Shown piece after piece: positions 24,541 to 30,660 of a stretch of 30,660 nt of DNA; position 1 is the stretch's first letter, and the number at the start of each line of letters is the position of its first letter. The DNA lies in the NCBI GenBank assembly GCA_041685755.1, contig JAWLFC010000030.1:1-30660 (forward strand). Direction: 5' to 3'. Origin of the DNA: Sva-07 sp041685755. GTDB lineage: Bacteria > Actinomycetota > Acidimicrobiia > Acidimicrobiales > Ilumatobacteraceae. The notes below the pieces were generated by a model. The model saw only the letters and a list, made by a program, of their open reading frames with translations, was not told the origin of the DNA and searched no databases. The translations under genes and the position numbers were made by a program.

Positions 24541-25179
24541 CTGCGGGTGTCCGACGACCCGGCCGGCGATGCCGGCGCCTGGCTGGCGCGCCGTGTCCGC
24601 GACGCGGTCCGCCGGCGGGGGAGCGCGGCCATCGCCGTGAGCGGGGGCAGTTCGGCGCCACCGATGTTCGCCGCTCTCCTCGCCGCCGACGTCCCGTGGG
24701 AGCACGTCACCGTCTGGCAGGTCGACGAGCGCGTGGCCCCCGACGGCCACGAGGCACGCAACGCCGCCCAGCTCACCGACCTGCCGGCCCGCGTCGAGCT
24801 GATGCCGGTCACGGCGGCCGACCTCGCGGCCGGCGCTCGCAGGTACGGCGCCGGCCTGCCCGAGCGCTTCGACGTCGTCCACCTCGGCCTCGGCGACGAC
24901 GGACACACCGCGTCGTGGCCACCCGGTGACCCCGTCGTCGACAGCGACCTCCCGTGCGCTGTCGTCGACGAGTTCAACGGATTTCGCCGCATGACGCTCA
25001 CGCCCCGGGTCGTCAACGCCGCCCGCAGCCGCGTCGTGCTCACCTACGGCGAGGCCAAGGCCCCGATGGTCGCCCGCTGGCTGCTGCGCGACCCGGAGCT
25101 GCCCGTCGACCGGATTCGTCGATCGGGCACGTGGGCGTTCATCGACCCGGCCGCAGCGTCGGCGCTCCCGTCGACCTGA
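24526..25179 (+). CDS. pgl: 6-phosphogluconolactonase
   Basis: A 217-residue cytoplasmic enzyme of the pentose-phosphate pathway that opens 6-phosphogluconolactone. Family features in order: SGGSSAPPMF (39-48), QVDERV (65-70), the signature GLGDDGHTASWPPG (121-134), and the C-terminal TYGEAKAP segment (173-180). It is a little shorter than the typical 230-250 residues, with a compact middle. GTG at 24526 is the start because it is in frame with the whole domain and follows the repeat array in which each unit repeats the same start context; no separate ribosome binding site is visible except the CGGAG/CGGAA in each unit. pgi follows after 36 nt with its own promoter box, and both work on glucose-6-phosphate-derived sugars. 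Confidence 0.88.
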   Translation: MIDVELRVSDDPAGDAGAWLARRVRDAVRRRGSAAIAVSGGSSAPPMFAALLAADVPWEHVTVWQVDERVAPDGHEARNAAQLTDLPARVELMPVTAADLAAGARRYGAGLPERFDVVHLGLGDDGHTASWPPGDPVVDSDLPCAVVDEFNGFRRMTLTPRVVNAARSRVVLTYGEAKAPMVARWLLRDPELPVDRIRRSGTWAFIDPAAASALPST

Positions 25180-25202
25180 CCCGCCGGGGCCGAGGGGCGC
25201 GG

Positions 25203-25208
25203 TAGCGT
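25203..25208 (+). promoter_or_regulatory. -10 box (TAGCGT), leaderless-type promoter of pgi
   Basis: TAGCGT ends 7 nt before the ATG at 25216; the spacer CGCACCC has no ribosome binding site. Confidence 0.5.
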
Positions 25209-25215
25209 CGCACCC

Positions 25216-26763
25216 ATGGACGCCGTCGACCCCCGCTCGGCCCTCGCCGAGGTCCCCCGCCCCGCCCACCTCCGCCAGCTGTTCGCCGCCGACCCCGTCC
25301 GCGCCGAGCGCTTCGTCGTCGAGGTCGGCGACCTGCGCATCGACTGGTCCAAGCAACGAGTCGACGACACGGTGATGGCGGCGTTGGTCGACCTCGCCGA
25401 ACGCGCCGGCGTCGTCGAGCGTCGCGACGCCATGCTCGCCGGCGAGCACGTCAACGTCACCGAGGACCGCGCCGTGATGCACGTCGCCCTGCGCGCCCCG
25501 CGCGACGCGTCGATGACCGTCGACGGTGTCGACGTGGTGCCCGAGGTGCACGCCGTGCTCGATGCGATGGCCGACTTCGCCGATCGCATCCGGGCCGACG
25601 ACGCGATCACCCACGTCGTCAACATCGGCATCGGCGGCTCCGATCTCGGCCCGGCGATGGCGACCCGGGCGCTCGACGCCTACCGCCACCCGCGGATCCG
25701 CTGCTCGTTCGTGTCGAACATCGACGGCGCCGACATCGCGTCGGTGCTCGCCGACGCCGACCCGGCGTCCACGCTGTTCATCGTGGCGTCGAAGACGTTC
25801 GGCACGATCGAGACGCTGACCAACGCCCGCACGGCCCGCGCCTGGCTGGTCGACGCGCTCGGCGAGGAGGCCGTCGCCGACCATTTCGTGGCGGTCTCCA
25901 CCAATGCCGAACGCGTGGCCGAGTTCGGCATCGACACCGCCAACATGTTCGGCTTCTGGGACTGGGTCGGCGGCCGCTACTCGGTCGACTCCGCGATCGG
26001 GTTGTCGCTGATGATCGCCATCGGACCCGACCGCTTCCGCGAGTTCCTCGACGGGTTCCACCGCGTCGACGAGCACTTCCGGACCGCTCCGCTCGATGCC
26101 AACGCCCCGGTGATCATGGCGCTGCTCGGGGTGTGGAACGCCGACGGGCTCGGATCGGCGACGAAGGCGGTGCTGCCCTACGCGGAGGAGCTCGCCCGCT
26201 TCCCGGCGTACCTCCAGCAGCTCGACATGGAGTCCAACGGCAAGTCGGTGCGCCTCGACGGTTCGCCGGTCGAGGGCGACACCGGGCCGATCGTGTGGGG
26301 CGAGCCGGGCACGAACGGCCAGCACGCCTTCTACCAACTGCTGCACCAGGGCACCCGCATCGTGCCGGTCGACTTCATCGGCTTCGCCCGCGCCCACCAC
26401 GGGTTCCAGGACCACCACGACCTCTTGATGGCGAACCTGTTCGCGCAGTCCGAGGCGCTGGCGTTCGGCCGTGACGCTGCCCCGGACGAGCCCTACCGCC
26501 AGTTCGACGGCGATCGCCCGAACACCGTGATCCTCGCCGAGCAGTTGACACCGTCGGTGCTGGGCCAGTTGATCGCGCTGTACGAACACGTCGTGCACGT
26601 CCAGGGCACGATCTGGGGGGTCAACAGCTACGACCAGTGGGGCGTCGAACTCGGCAAGCAACTCGCCGACCGGATCACCCCCGAACTCACCGACGCCCCT
26701 GCTCCCGACGCCCACGACGCCGCCACCAACGCCCTCATCGCCTGGTACCGCACCCACCGCTGA
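25216..26763 (+). CDS. pgi: Glucose-6-phosphate isomerase
   Basis: A 515-residue cytoplasmic enzyme that interconverts glucose-6-phosphate and fructose-6-phosphate. The phosphate-binding INIGGS-type motif is VVNIGIGGSDLGPA (134-147), the family signature FGFWDWVGGRYSV lies at 245-257, and catalytic residues are visible: E339 in LDMESNGK, H370 in GTNGQHAF, and K481 in WGVELGKQLA. The E-to-H spacing of 31 equals that of E. coli Pgi. It is shorter than E. coli (549) mostly at the N terminus. ATG at 25216 is supported by the leaderless promoter box. A long compound hairpin follows the stop codon. With ppgK at the other end of the window and pgl just upstream it makes up the glucose-6-phosphate branch point. 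Confidence 0.95.
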   Translation: MDAVDPRSALAEVPRPAHLRQLFAADPVRAERFVVEVGDLRIDWSKQRVDDTVMAALVDLAERAGVVERRDAMLAGEHVNVTEDRAVMHVALRAPRDASMTVDGVDVVPEVHAVLDAMADFADRIRADDAITHVVNIGIGGSDLGPAMATRALDAYRHPRIRCSFVSNIDGADIASVLADADPASTLFIVASKTFGTIETLTNARTARAWLVDALGEEAVADHFVAVSTNAERVAEFGIDTANMFGFWDWVGGRYSVDSAIGLSLMIAIGPDRFREFLDGFHRVDEHFRTAPLDANAPVIMALLGVWNADGLGSATKAVLPYAEELARFPAYLQQLDMESNGKSVRLDGSPVEGDTGPIVWGEPGTNGQHAFYQLLHQGTRIVPVDFIGFARAHHGFQDHHDLLMANLFAQSEALAFGRDAAPDEPYRQFDGDRPNTVILAEQLTPSVLGQLIALYEHVVHVQGTIWGVNSYDQWGVELGKQLADRITPELTDAPAPDAHDAATNALIAWYRTHR

Positions 26764-26775
26764 CGGCCCCCACTT

Positions 26776-26828
26776 CCGAAAAATCGCGCTGGGGTTGCGC
26801 TCAGCGCAACCCAGACGCGCCATTTCGG
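26776..26828. terminator. Compound hairpin after pgi
   Basis: Three nested stems share one centre: CCGAAA/TTTCGG (26776-26781 with 26823-26828), CGCG/CGCG, and GGGTTGCGC-TCA-GCGCAACCC in the middle (26792-26812, with one bulged G and an outer CT/AG pair). It lies 12 nt past the pgi stop and 65 nt before csoR, so it is a likely terminator separating the two genes; a regulatory dyad cannot be excluded. Confidence 0.65.
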
Positions 26829-26869
26829 GTGGGCGACTCGGGTGGCGGGGGCGGTGGATGCACGGGAGA

Positions 26870-26887
26870 TACGGGGAGGGGTACGCT
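26870..26887 (+). promoter_or_regulatory. Candidate G-tract operator overlapping a leaderless -10 box
   Basis: TACGGGGAGGGGTA (26870-26883) has TAC and GTA arms around a G-tract, as in the operators of RcnR/CsoR-family repressors. Its last two bases are the start of the -10 box TACGCT (26882-26887), which ends 6 nt before the repressor's ATG at 26894. The purine tract would serve as ribosome binding site only at a long spacing of 12 nt. Confidence 0.5.
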
Positions 26888-26893
26888 TTCGCG

Positions 26894-27196
26894 ATGAGAT
26901 TCCCGGAGGACGTGAACGACGACGTGGTGAAGCGGCTCCGGCGACTGGAGGGCCAGATCCGCGGCGTGCAGCGGATGATCGAGGAGGGCCAGGACTGCCG
27001 CGACGTCGTCACGCAACTGTCGGCGTGCAAAGCAGCGCTCGACCGCGTCGGCTACCGCCTGGTCGCGGCCGGGATGCGCCACTGCGCCCTGCCGGGCGAG
27101 GCCGGGGACGCCGGCGACGCGGGTGACGCGGGTGACGCGGGCGAGGGCGGCTTGGACGCCGACGAACTCGAACGCCTCTTCATGAAGCTCAGCTGA
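26894..27196 (+). CDS. CsoR/RcnR/CstR-family repressor
   Basis: A 100-residue all-helical repressor (DUF156 family). RLRRLEGQIRGVQRMIEEGQDCRDVVTQLSACKAALDRVG is the family core, with the reactive Cys35. The Cu(I) ligand set of CsoR is C36/H61/C65; here the equivalents are Cys35, Gly60 and Cys64, so the ligand His is missing (a His stands at 63 instead). A Cys pair without that His is the pattern of the persulfide sensor CstR, so sulfur or electrophile sensing is more likely than copper. Cys45 is an extra cysteine. A Gly-Asp-Ala repeat (68-86) precedes the last helix. The start at ATG 26894 is fixed by the leaderless box. The aldehyde dehydrogenase gene begins 67 nt downstream; no copper or sulfur gene is near. 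Confidence 0.88.
   Translation: MRFPEDVNDDVVKRLRRLEGQIRGVQRMIEEGQDCRDVVTQLSACKAALDRVGYRLVAAGMRHCALPGEAGDAGDAGDAGDAGEGGLDADELERLFMKLS
27095..27148 (+). repeat. 9-bp in-frame repeat (Gly-Asp-Ala) in the CsoR-family gene
   Basis: Six consecutive 9-bp units encode G(E/D)A five times and then GEG (residues 68-85); two units are exactly GGTGACGCG. The insertion lies between the sensing cysteine Cys64 and the last helix (ADELERLFMKLS). Confidence 0.85.
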
Positions 27197-27215
27197 CCCG
27201 TCCGGTCCGGTCAGC
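27192..27215. terminator. Small hairpin at the end of the CsoR-family gene
   Basis: GCTGACC (27192-27198) pairs with GGTCAGC (27209-27215) around a 10-nt loop, starting within the last codon. No T-run follows; it could attenuate transcription into the aldehyde dehydrogenase gene. Confidence 0.35.
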
Positions 27216-27263
27216 GGACAGCTCGGTTGCAGCGGTCCGGGGTCGATGCGTCAGACTGAGGGA

Positions 27264-28682
27264 ATGCGCGACTACTCCAACATCTACATCGACGGTGCCT
27301 GGGTTCCCTCCGACGGAACCGGCCGTATCGAGGTCATCAACGCCGGAACCGAACAGGTGATGGGCTCGATCCCCGAGGGCACCGCCAGCGACGTCGACAA
27401 GGCCGTCGCCGCCGCCCGCCGCGCCTTCGACGGGTGGGCCGGCACCCCGGTCGAGGAACGCCAGAAGTACATGATCCGCCTCAACGAAGCCCTCCAGGCC
27501 CGCTCGCCGGAGATCGCCGAGGTGATCGCCGGCGAGGTCGGCATGCCGATCACCTGGTCGACGATGATCCAGGCCGGCCTGCCCGCCGGCAACATGGCGA
27601 CCTACGCCACGCTGCTCGACTCCTTCGAGTTCGAAGAGACCATCGGCAACAGCCTCGTCGTCAAGGAGCCCGTCGGCGTCGTCGGTGCCATCACGCCGTG
27701 GAACTATCCGCTGCACCAGATCATCTGCAAGCTCGGTGGCGCGCTCGCCGCCGGCTGCACGTTCGTGCTCAAGCCCTCCGAGGTCGCGCCCCTCAACGCC
27801 TTCATCCTGGCCGAGATCGTGCACGAGGTGGGCCTGCCCGCCGGCGTGTTCAACCTGGTCACCGGCACCGGCCCCGTCGTCGGCGCCGCCATCTCCGAGC
27901 ATCCCGACGTCGACATGGTCAGCTTCACCGGCTCCACCCGAGCCGGCAAGCAGGTGGCAGCGGCGGCTGCCGGCACCGTCAAGCGCGTGGCGCTCGAACT
28001 CGGCGGCAAGTCCGCCAACGTCATCCTCGACGACGCCGACTTCGAGGCCGTCATCCCGAAGGGCATCTTCGCCTGCTATCTCAACTCGGGCCAGACCTGC
28101 ACCGCCCACACCCGCATGCTCGTCCCCAACAGCCGCTACGACGAAGCGGTCGCCATTGCCGTCGCCGCCGCCGAGAACATGGCCGTCGACGACCCGACCA
28201 AGGAGGGCATGCACCTCGGCCCGCTGATCAGCCAGGCCCAGTGGGACCGCGTGCAGGGCTACATCCAGCAGGGTATCGACGAAGGTGCCGTCGTCGCCGC
28301 CGGCGGACTCGGCAAGCCCGAGGGTCACGAGACCGGTTACTTCGTGAAGCCGACCGTGCTCGCCAACGTCAGCAACGACATGACCGTGGCCCAAGAGGAG
28401 ATCTTCGGCCCGGTGCTGTCGATCATCGGCTACGAGGACGACGACGACGCCGTGCGCATCGCCAACGACAGCCTCTACGGCCTGTCGGGCGGGGTGTGGT
28501 CGGCCGACCAGGAGCGCGCTGTCGCCGTGGCTCGACGGATGCGCACCGGCGCCGTCGACGTCAACGGCGGCTCGTTCAACATCGCCGCACCGTTCGGTGG
28601 CTACAAGCAGTCCGGCTACGGACGCGAGAACGGCCCGTACGGCATCGACGAGTTCCTCCAGACCAAGTCCCTGCAGCTGTAG
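27264..28682 (+). CDS. NAD(P)-dependent aldehyde dehydrogenase
   Basis: A 472-residue cytoplasmic enzyme oxidising an aldehyde to the acid. Motifs in order: PWNYPL (145-150) and KPSE (170-173) for cofactor binding, FTGSTRAGK (221-229), the general base E245 in LELGGKS, the nucleophile C279 in NSGQTCT, and EEIFGPVLS near the C terminus, with SGYGRENGPYGIDEFLQ at the end. It belongs to the broad class that also includes betaine-aldehyde and succinate-semialdehyde dehydrogenases; the substrate cannot be named. ATG at 27264 is preferred because MRDYSNIYIDGAWV is the usual family start and GAGGGA stands just before it (very short spacing); an in-frame ATG at 27246 would add six residues. The mutase small-subunit gene follows after 25 nt. 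Confidence 0.9.
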   Translation: MRDYSNIYIDGAWVPSDGTGRIEVINAGTEQVMGSIPEGTASDVDKAVAAARRAFDGWAGTPVEERQKYMIRLNEALQARSPEIAEVIAGEVGMPITWSTMIQAGLPAGNMATYATLLDSFEFEETIGNSLVVKEPVGVVGAITPWNYPLHQIICKLGGALAAGCTFVLKPSEVAPLNAFILAEIVHEVGLPAGVFNLVTGTGPVVGAAISEHPDVDMVSFTGSTRAGKQVAAAAAGTVKRVALELGGKSANVILDDADFEAVIPKGIFACYLNSGQTCTAHTRMLVPNSRYDEAVAIAVAAAENMAVDDPTKEGMHLGPLISQAQWDRVQGYIQQGIDEGAVVAAGGLGKPEGHETGYFVKPTVLANVSNDMTVAQEEIFGPVLSIIGYEDDDDAVRIANDSLYGLSGGVWSADQERAVAVARRMRTGAVDVNGGSFNIAAPFGGYKQSGYGRENGPYGIDEFLQTKSLQL

Positions 28683-28707
28683 AGCGTCGGGGCGAGCGTC
28701 GACGGCG

Positions 28708-29103
28708 ATGTCCGGCGAACGCATCCTCGTGGCGAAGGTCGGCCTCGACGGTCACGACCGCGGGGTCAAGATCGTGGCGCGTATCCTGCGCGACGCCGGC
28801 TACGAGGTCATCTACACCGGCCTGTTCCAGACGCCGGACACCGTCGCCAGCGCGGCCGTCGACGAGGACGTCGACGCCATCGGGTTGTCGATGCTCTCCG
28901 GCGCCCACATGACCCTCGCCCCGCTCGTCGTCGAGGCGCTGCGGGTGCGAGGCGTGGACATCCCCGTCGTGGTCGGCGGGATCGTGCCGAAGCACGATGT
29001 CGACGAACTGCTCGCTGCGGGGGTGGCGGAGGTGCTCACCCCGGGGGCGTCGGCCGACGAGGTCGTCGCGGCGATGCGGGCCGCCATCGACGCGGAGCGC
29101 TGA
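28708..29103 (+). CDS. Acyl-CoA mutase small (B12-binding) subunit
   Basis: A 131-residue flavodoxin-like domain that binds adenosylcobalamin in base-off form. The hallmark KVGLDGHDRGVK gives D14, H16 (cobalt ligand) and G19; LSMLSGAHMTL (the SxL element) and VVVGGIVP (the GG element) complete the motif set. The length matches stand-alone small subunits of isobutyryl-CoA or 2-hydroxyisobutyryl-CoA mutase (about 135 residues). It should pair with the large subunit at 22807-24459, which lacks this domain and lies 4.2 kb upstream. It is 25 nt downstream of the aldehyde dehydrogenase gene and 2 nt upstream of pafB, so it is probably expressed from a different promoter than its partner. No mutase chaperone gene (MeaB/ArgK type) is in the window. 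Confidence 0.9.
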   Translation: MSGERILVAKVGLDGHDRGVKIVARILRDAGYEVIYTGLFQTPDTVASAAVDEDVDAIGLSMLSGAHMTLAPLVVEALRVRGVDIPVVVGGIVPKHDVDELLAAGVAEVLTPGASADEVVAAMRAAIDAER

Positions 29104-29105
29104 CG

Positions 29106-30071
29106 GTGGTCGACCGGGTCGAACGACTCACGAACCTGCTGGCGCTGCTGCTCGAGACCGGCGAGCCGCTCAGCCTCGTCCAGATCGGCGGTGAACTCGC
29201 CGGCCAGTACCCGCAGGGCGAGGTGGCCCGTCGTCAGGCGTTCGAGCGCGACAAGGCGGCCCTGCGCGAGCTCGGTGTCCCGATCGAGAGCGAGGTCGTC
29301 GACGGCGGCGCGTACGCCGGCCAGACCCGGTACCGCATCGACCGGCGGGCCTACGAACTCGCCGACCTCGACCTCGACGACGACGAGATGCGGGCGTTGC
29401 AGGTCGCGGTGGCCGCCGTGCGCACCGGATCGGGCGTCGGTCAGGAGGCGATCTGGAAGCTCGGTGGCGCCCTCGGTGACGCTCGCCCTGCGGTCTCGGC
29501 ATCGCTGCCGGACCGGCCCGAACTACCGATCCTGCGCAGCGCCATCGCCAGCCGATCGCCCGTCGAGTTCACCTATCGCGGCGAGCGCCGCACGCTCGAG
29601 CCGTGGGGTCTGCTGCTGCGTGGTGGCTTCTGGTACGTGATCGGTCACGACCGCGCCCGCGACGGTCAGCGGACGTTCCGTGTCGACCGCTTCGGCGGCG
29701 ACGACCTGGTCGTCGGTGAGCCCGGCTCGTACGAGCGACCGGCGTCGTTCGATCCTCGCTCGGCGTTCCCGAGCGATCCCAAGCAGATCGGTCAGGACGA
29801 ACCGGTCGATGCCCTCGTGCGCGTCGACGCCGTCCGGGCCGCTGCCGTCGAACGGGAACTCGGCTCGGAGCGCGTGGTGCGTCGCGACGGCGACGGGATC
29901 GTGGTCGAGGTGCCGGCATCGAACCTCCCGGCGTTCCGGTCGTGGCTGCTCGGCCTGCTCGACCACGCCGTCGTGCTCGAGCCACCGACGGTACGCGACG
30001 AGATCGTCGCCTGGCTGACCGCCACCATCGAGGCAGCCGAGGCAGCCGATACGCCGAGGGCGCGACGGTGA
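29106..30071 (+). CDS. pafB: PafB-like WYL-domain transcriptional regulator
   Basis: A 321-residue regulator: N-terminal winged helix (VERLTNLLALLLETGEPLSL ... ARRQAFERDKAALRELGVPIE, 4-60), then the WYL domain around 150-195 (VEFTYRGERRTLEPWGLLLRGGFWYVIGHD), and a C-terminal WCX-like extension. In mycobacteria PafB with PafC forms the heterodimer that activates the LexA/RecA-independent DNA-damage response; the names come from proximity to the proteasome accessory factor gene. The pairing with an overlapping second WYL-type gene makes PafB the best call. GTG at 29106 starts 2 nt after the mutase small-subunit stop, and its TGA overlaps the pafC GTG (GTGA), implying coupled translation of the two subunits. 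Confidence 0.88.
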   Translation: MVDRVERLTNLLALLLETGEPLSLVQIGGELAGQYPQGEVARRQAFERDKAALRELGVPIESEVVDGGAYAGQTRYRIDRRAYELADLDLDDDEMRALQVAVAAVRTGSGVGQEAIWKLGGALGDARPAVSASLPDRPELPILRSAIASRSPVEFTYRGERRTLEPWGLLLRGGFWYVIGHDRARDGQRTFRVDRFGGDDLVVGEPGSYERPASFDPRSAFPSDPKQIGQDEPVDALVRVDAVRAAAVERELGSERVVRRDGDGIVVEVPASNLPAFRSWLLGLLDHAVVLEPPTVRDEIVAWLTATIEAAEAADTPRARR

Positions 30072-30660
30072 GCGGTCCCCGCAACGCCGAGGACCGGCTG
30101 CGGCGGCTGCTCGTGATGCTGCCGTGGCTGATGGAGGTCGGCGAGGTCCCGCTGGCAGAGGTCGCCAGGCGCTACGCGATGACCGAGGAGCAGGTGGAGC
30201 GCGACCTCGAGATGGTGGCGATGTGCGGGTTGCCTCCGTTCGTCGACGAGTTGATCGACGTGTTCGTCGACGACGGCACGGTCTACGTGGGTGTCCCGCG
30301 CCTGTTCACGCGACCCCTCGCTCTGACGGCGCCGGAAGGCTTCACGTTGCTCGCAGCCGGGAGGGCGGCGATGGAGCTGCCCGGCGCCGACCCGGCGGGC
30401 CCGCTCGGGCGGGGCCTCGACAAGCTGGCCCGTGTACTCGACGAGGCAGGCCTCGACCCCGGCGTGGTGGTCGAGCTGGATCGTCCGCCACTCGCCGACG
30501 AACTCGCGCAGGCCGCGACGGCGGGGGTCGCGTTGCGCATCGCGTACTACACGCCGTCGCGTGACGAGGTGGCCGACCGCACGATCGTGCCGCGTCACGT
30601 GTTCGCCGACGCCGGGAACTGGTACGTCCTGGCCGACGACGACCGGTCCGGCGAGCGGCG
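30068..30660 (+). CDS. pafC: PafC-like WYL-domain transcriptional regulator, N-terminal part (cut by window end)
   Basis: The frame runs from GTG at 30068 to the window end, 197 complete codons. The N-terminal helix-turn-helix reads RLRRLLVMLPWLMEVGEVPLAEVARRYAM, with a second helical part TEEQVERDLEMVAMCGLPPF, as in PafC. The start of the WYL domain follows at about 155 (LRIAYYTPSRDEVADRTIVP, then WYVLADD). It overlaps the end of pafB by 4 bp and should form a heterodimer with it. In many actinobacteria Tat-export genes follow pafC; what follows here is outside the window. Confidence 0.87.
   Translation, partial: MSGPRNAEDRLRRLLVMLPWLMEVGEVPLAEVARRYAMTEEQVERDLEMVAMCGLPPFVDELIDVFVDDGTVYVGVPRLFTRPLALTAPEGFTLLAAGRAAMELPGADPAGPLGRGLDKLARVLDEAGLDPGVVVELDRPPLADELAQAATAGVALRIAYYTPSRDEVADRTIVPRHVFADAGNWYVLADDDRSGER

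Noticed and set aside
22591..27030. A very long open frame on the minus strand covering the mutase, pgl and pgi genes
   Set aside because: It is antisense to three well-recognised genes and its translation is rich in Arg, Gly, Val and His without any domain. Such frames are common opposite high-GC genes.
26894..27196. Copper-sensing CsoR in the strict sense
   Set aside because: The His of the Cys-His-Cys copper site is Gly60 and no copper ATPase or chaperone gene is close, so naming it csoR would overstate what is seen.

Overview
The window is a gene-dense chromosomal segment of a high-GC bacterium, with 29 protein genes (two cut by the edges) and almost no spacer DNA. Gene content points to Actinomycetota: a polyphosphate glucokinase of mycobacterial type, the PafB/PafC pair, a DUF4333 lipoprotein, Thr/Pro-rich secreted tails and many start codons preceded at 6-9 nt by a TANNNT box with no ribosome binding site (leaderless style). 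Overall style fits Acidimicrobiia (Ilumatobacter-like), but that placement is inference. No tRNA, rRNA, CRISPR array, transposase, integrase or phage gene was seen; this looks like core chromosome.

Layout. 1-2399: end of an acyl-CoA dehydrogenase, polyphosphate glucokinase (ppgK), and a convergent Na+/Ca2+ antiporter. 2421-8258 (minus): a fused indolepyruvate:ferredoxin oxidoreductase, an XRE/MmyB-type regulator with a perfect 20-bp palindrome upstream, a ZIP metal transporter and a glycine-zipper stress-like protein. 8373-16077: an M20 peptidase, argG, a small membrane protein, a GT2 glycosyltransferase, an L,D-transpeptidase, an alpha/beta hydrolase and a zinc-metallopeptidase lipoprotein. 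16258-21376: a complete five-gene branched-chain-amino-acid type ABC importer (livGFHM plus binding protein). 21491-22759 (minus): DUF4333 lipoprotein and RarD-type exporter. 22807-29103: large subunit of a B12-dependent acyl-CoA mutase, 6-phosphogluconolactonase, glucose-6-phosphate isomerase, a CsoR/CstR-family repressor, an aldehyde dehydrogenase and the separate B12-binding small subunit of the mutase. 29106-30660: pafB and the start of pafC.

How they may work together (inference): the importer, the 2-oxoacid oxidoreductase, the acyl-CoA dehydrogenase and the mutase are consistent with uptake and breakdown of branched or aromatic amino acids to acyl-CoAs. The mutase carries the Phe/Gln active-site pair of isobutyryl-CoA mutase rather than the Tyr/Arg pair of methylmalonyl-CoA mutase. 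ppgK, pgl and pgi serve glucose-6-phosphate metabolism.

Most unusual feature: six tandem copies of a 14-bp unit fill the junction between the mutase stop codon and the pgl start codon. They make a ladder of five-codon micro-ORFs, each stop overlapping the next start, with the pgl start as the last rung. Also notable are a 31-bp palindromic repeat, doubled at two gene ends in opposite orientation, and a repressor gene whose candidate G-tract operator overlaps its own leaderless -10 box.
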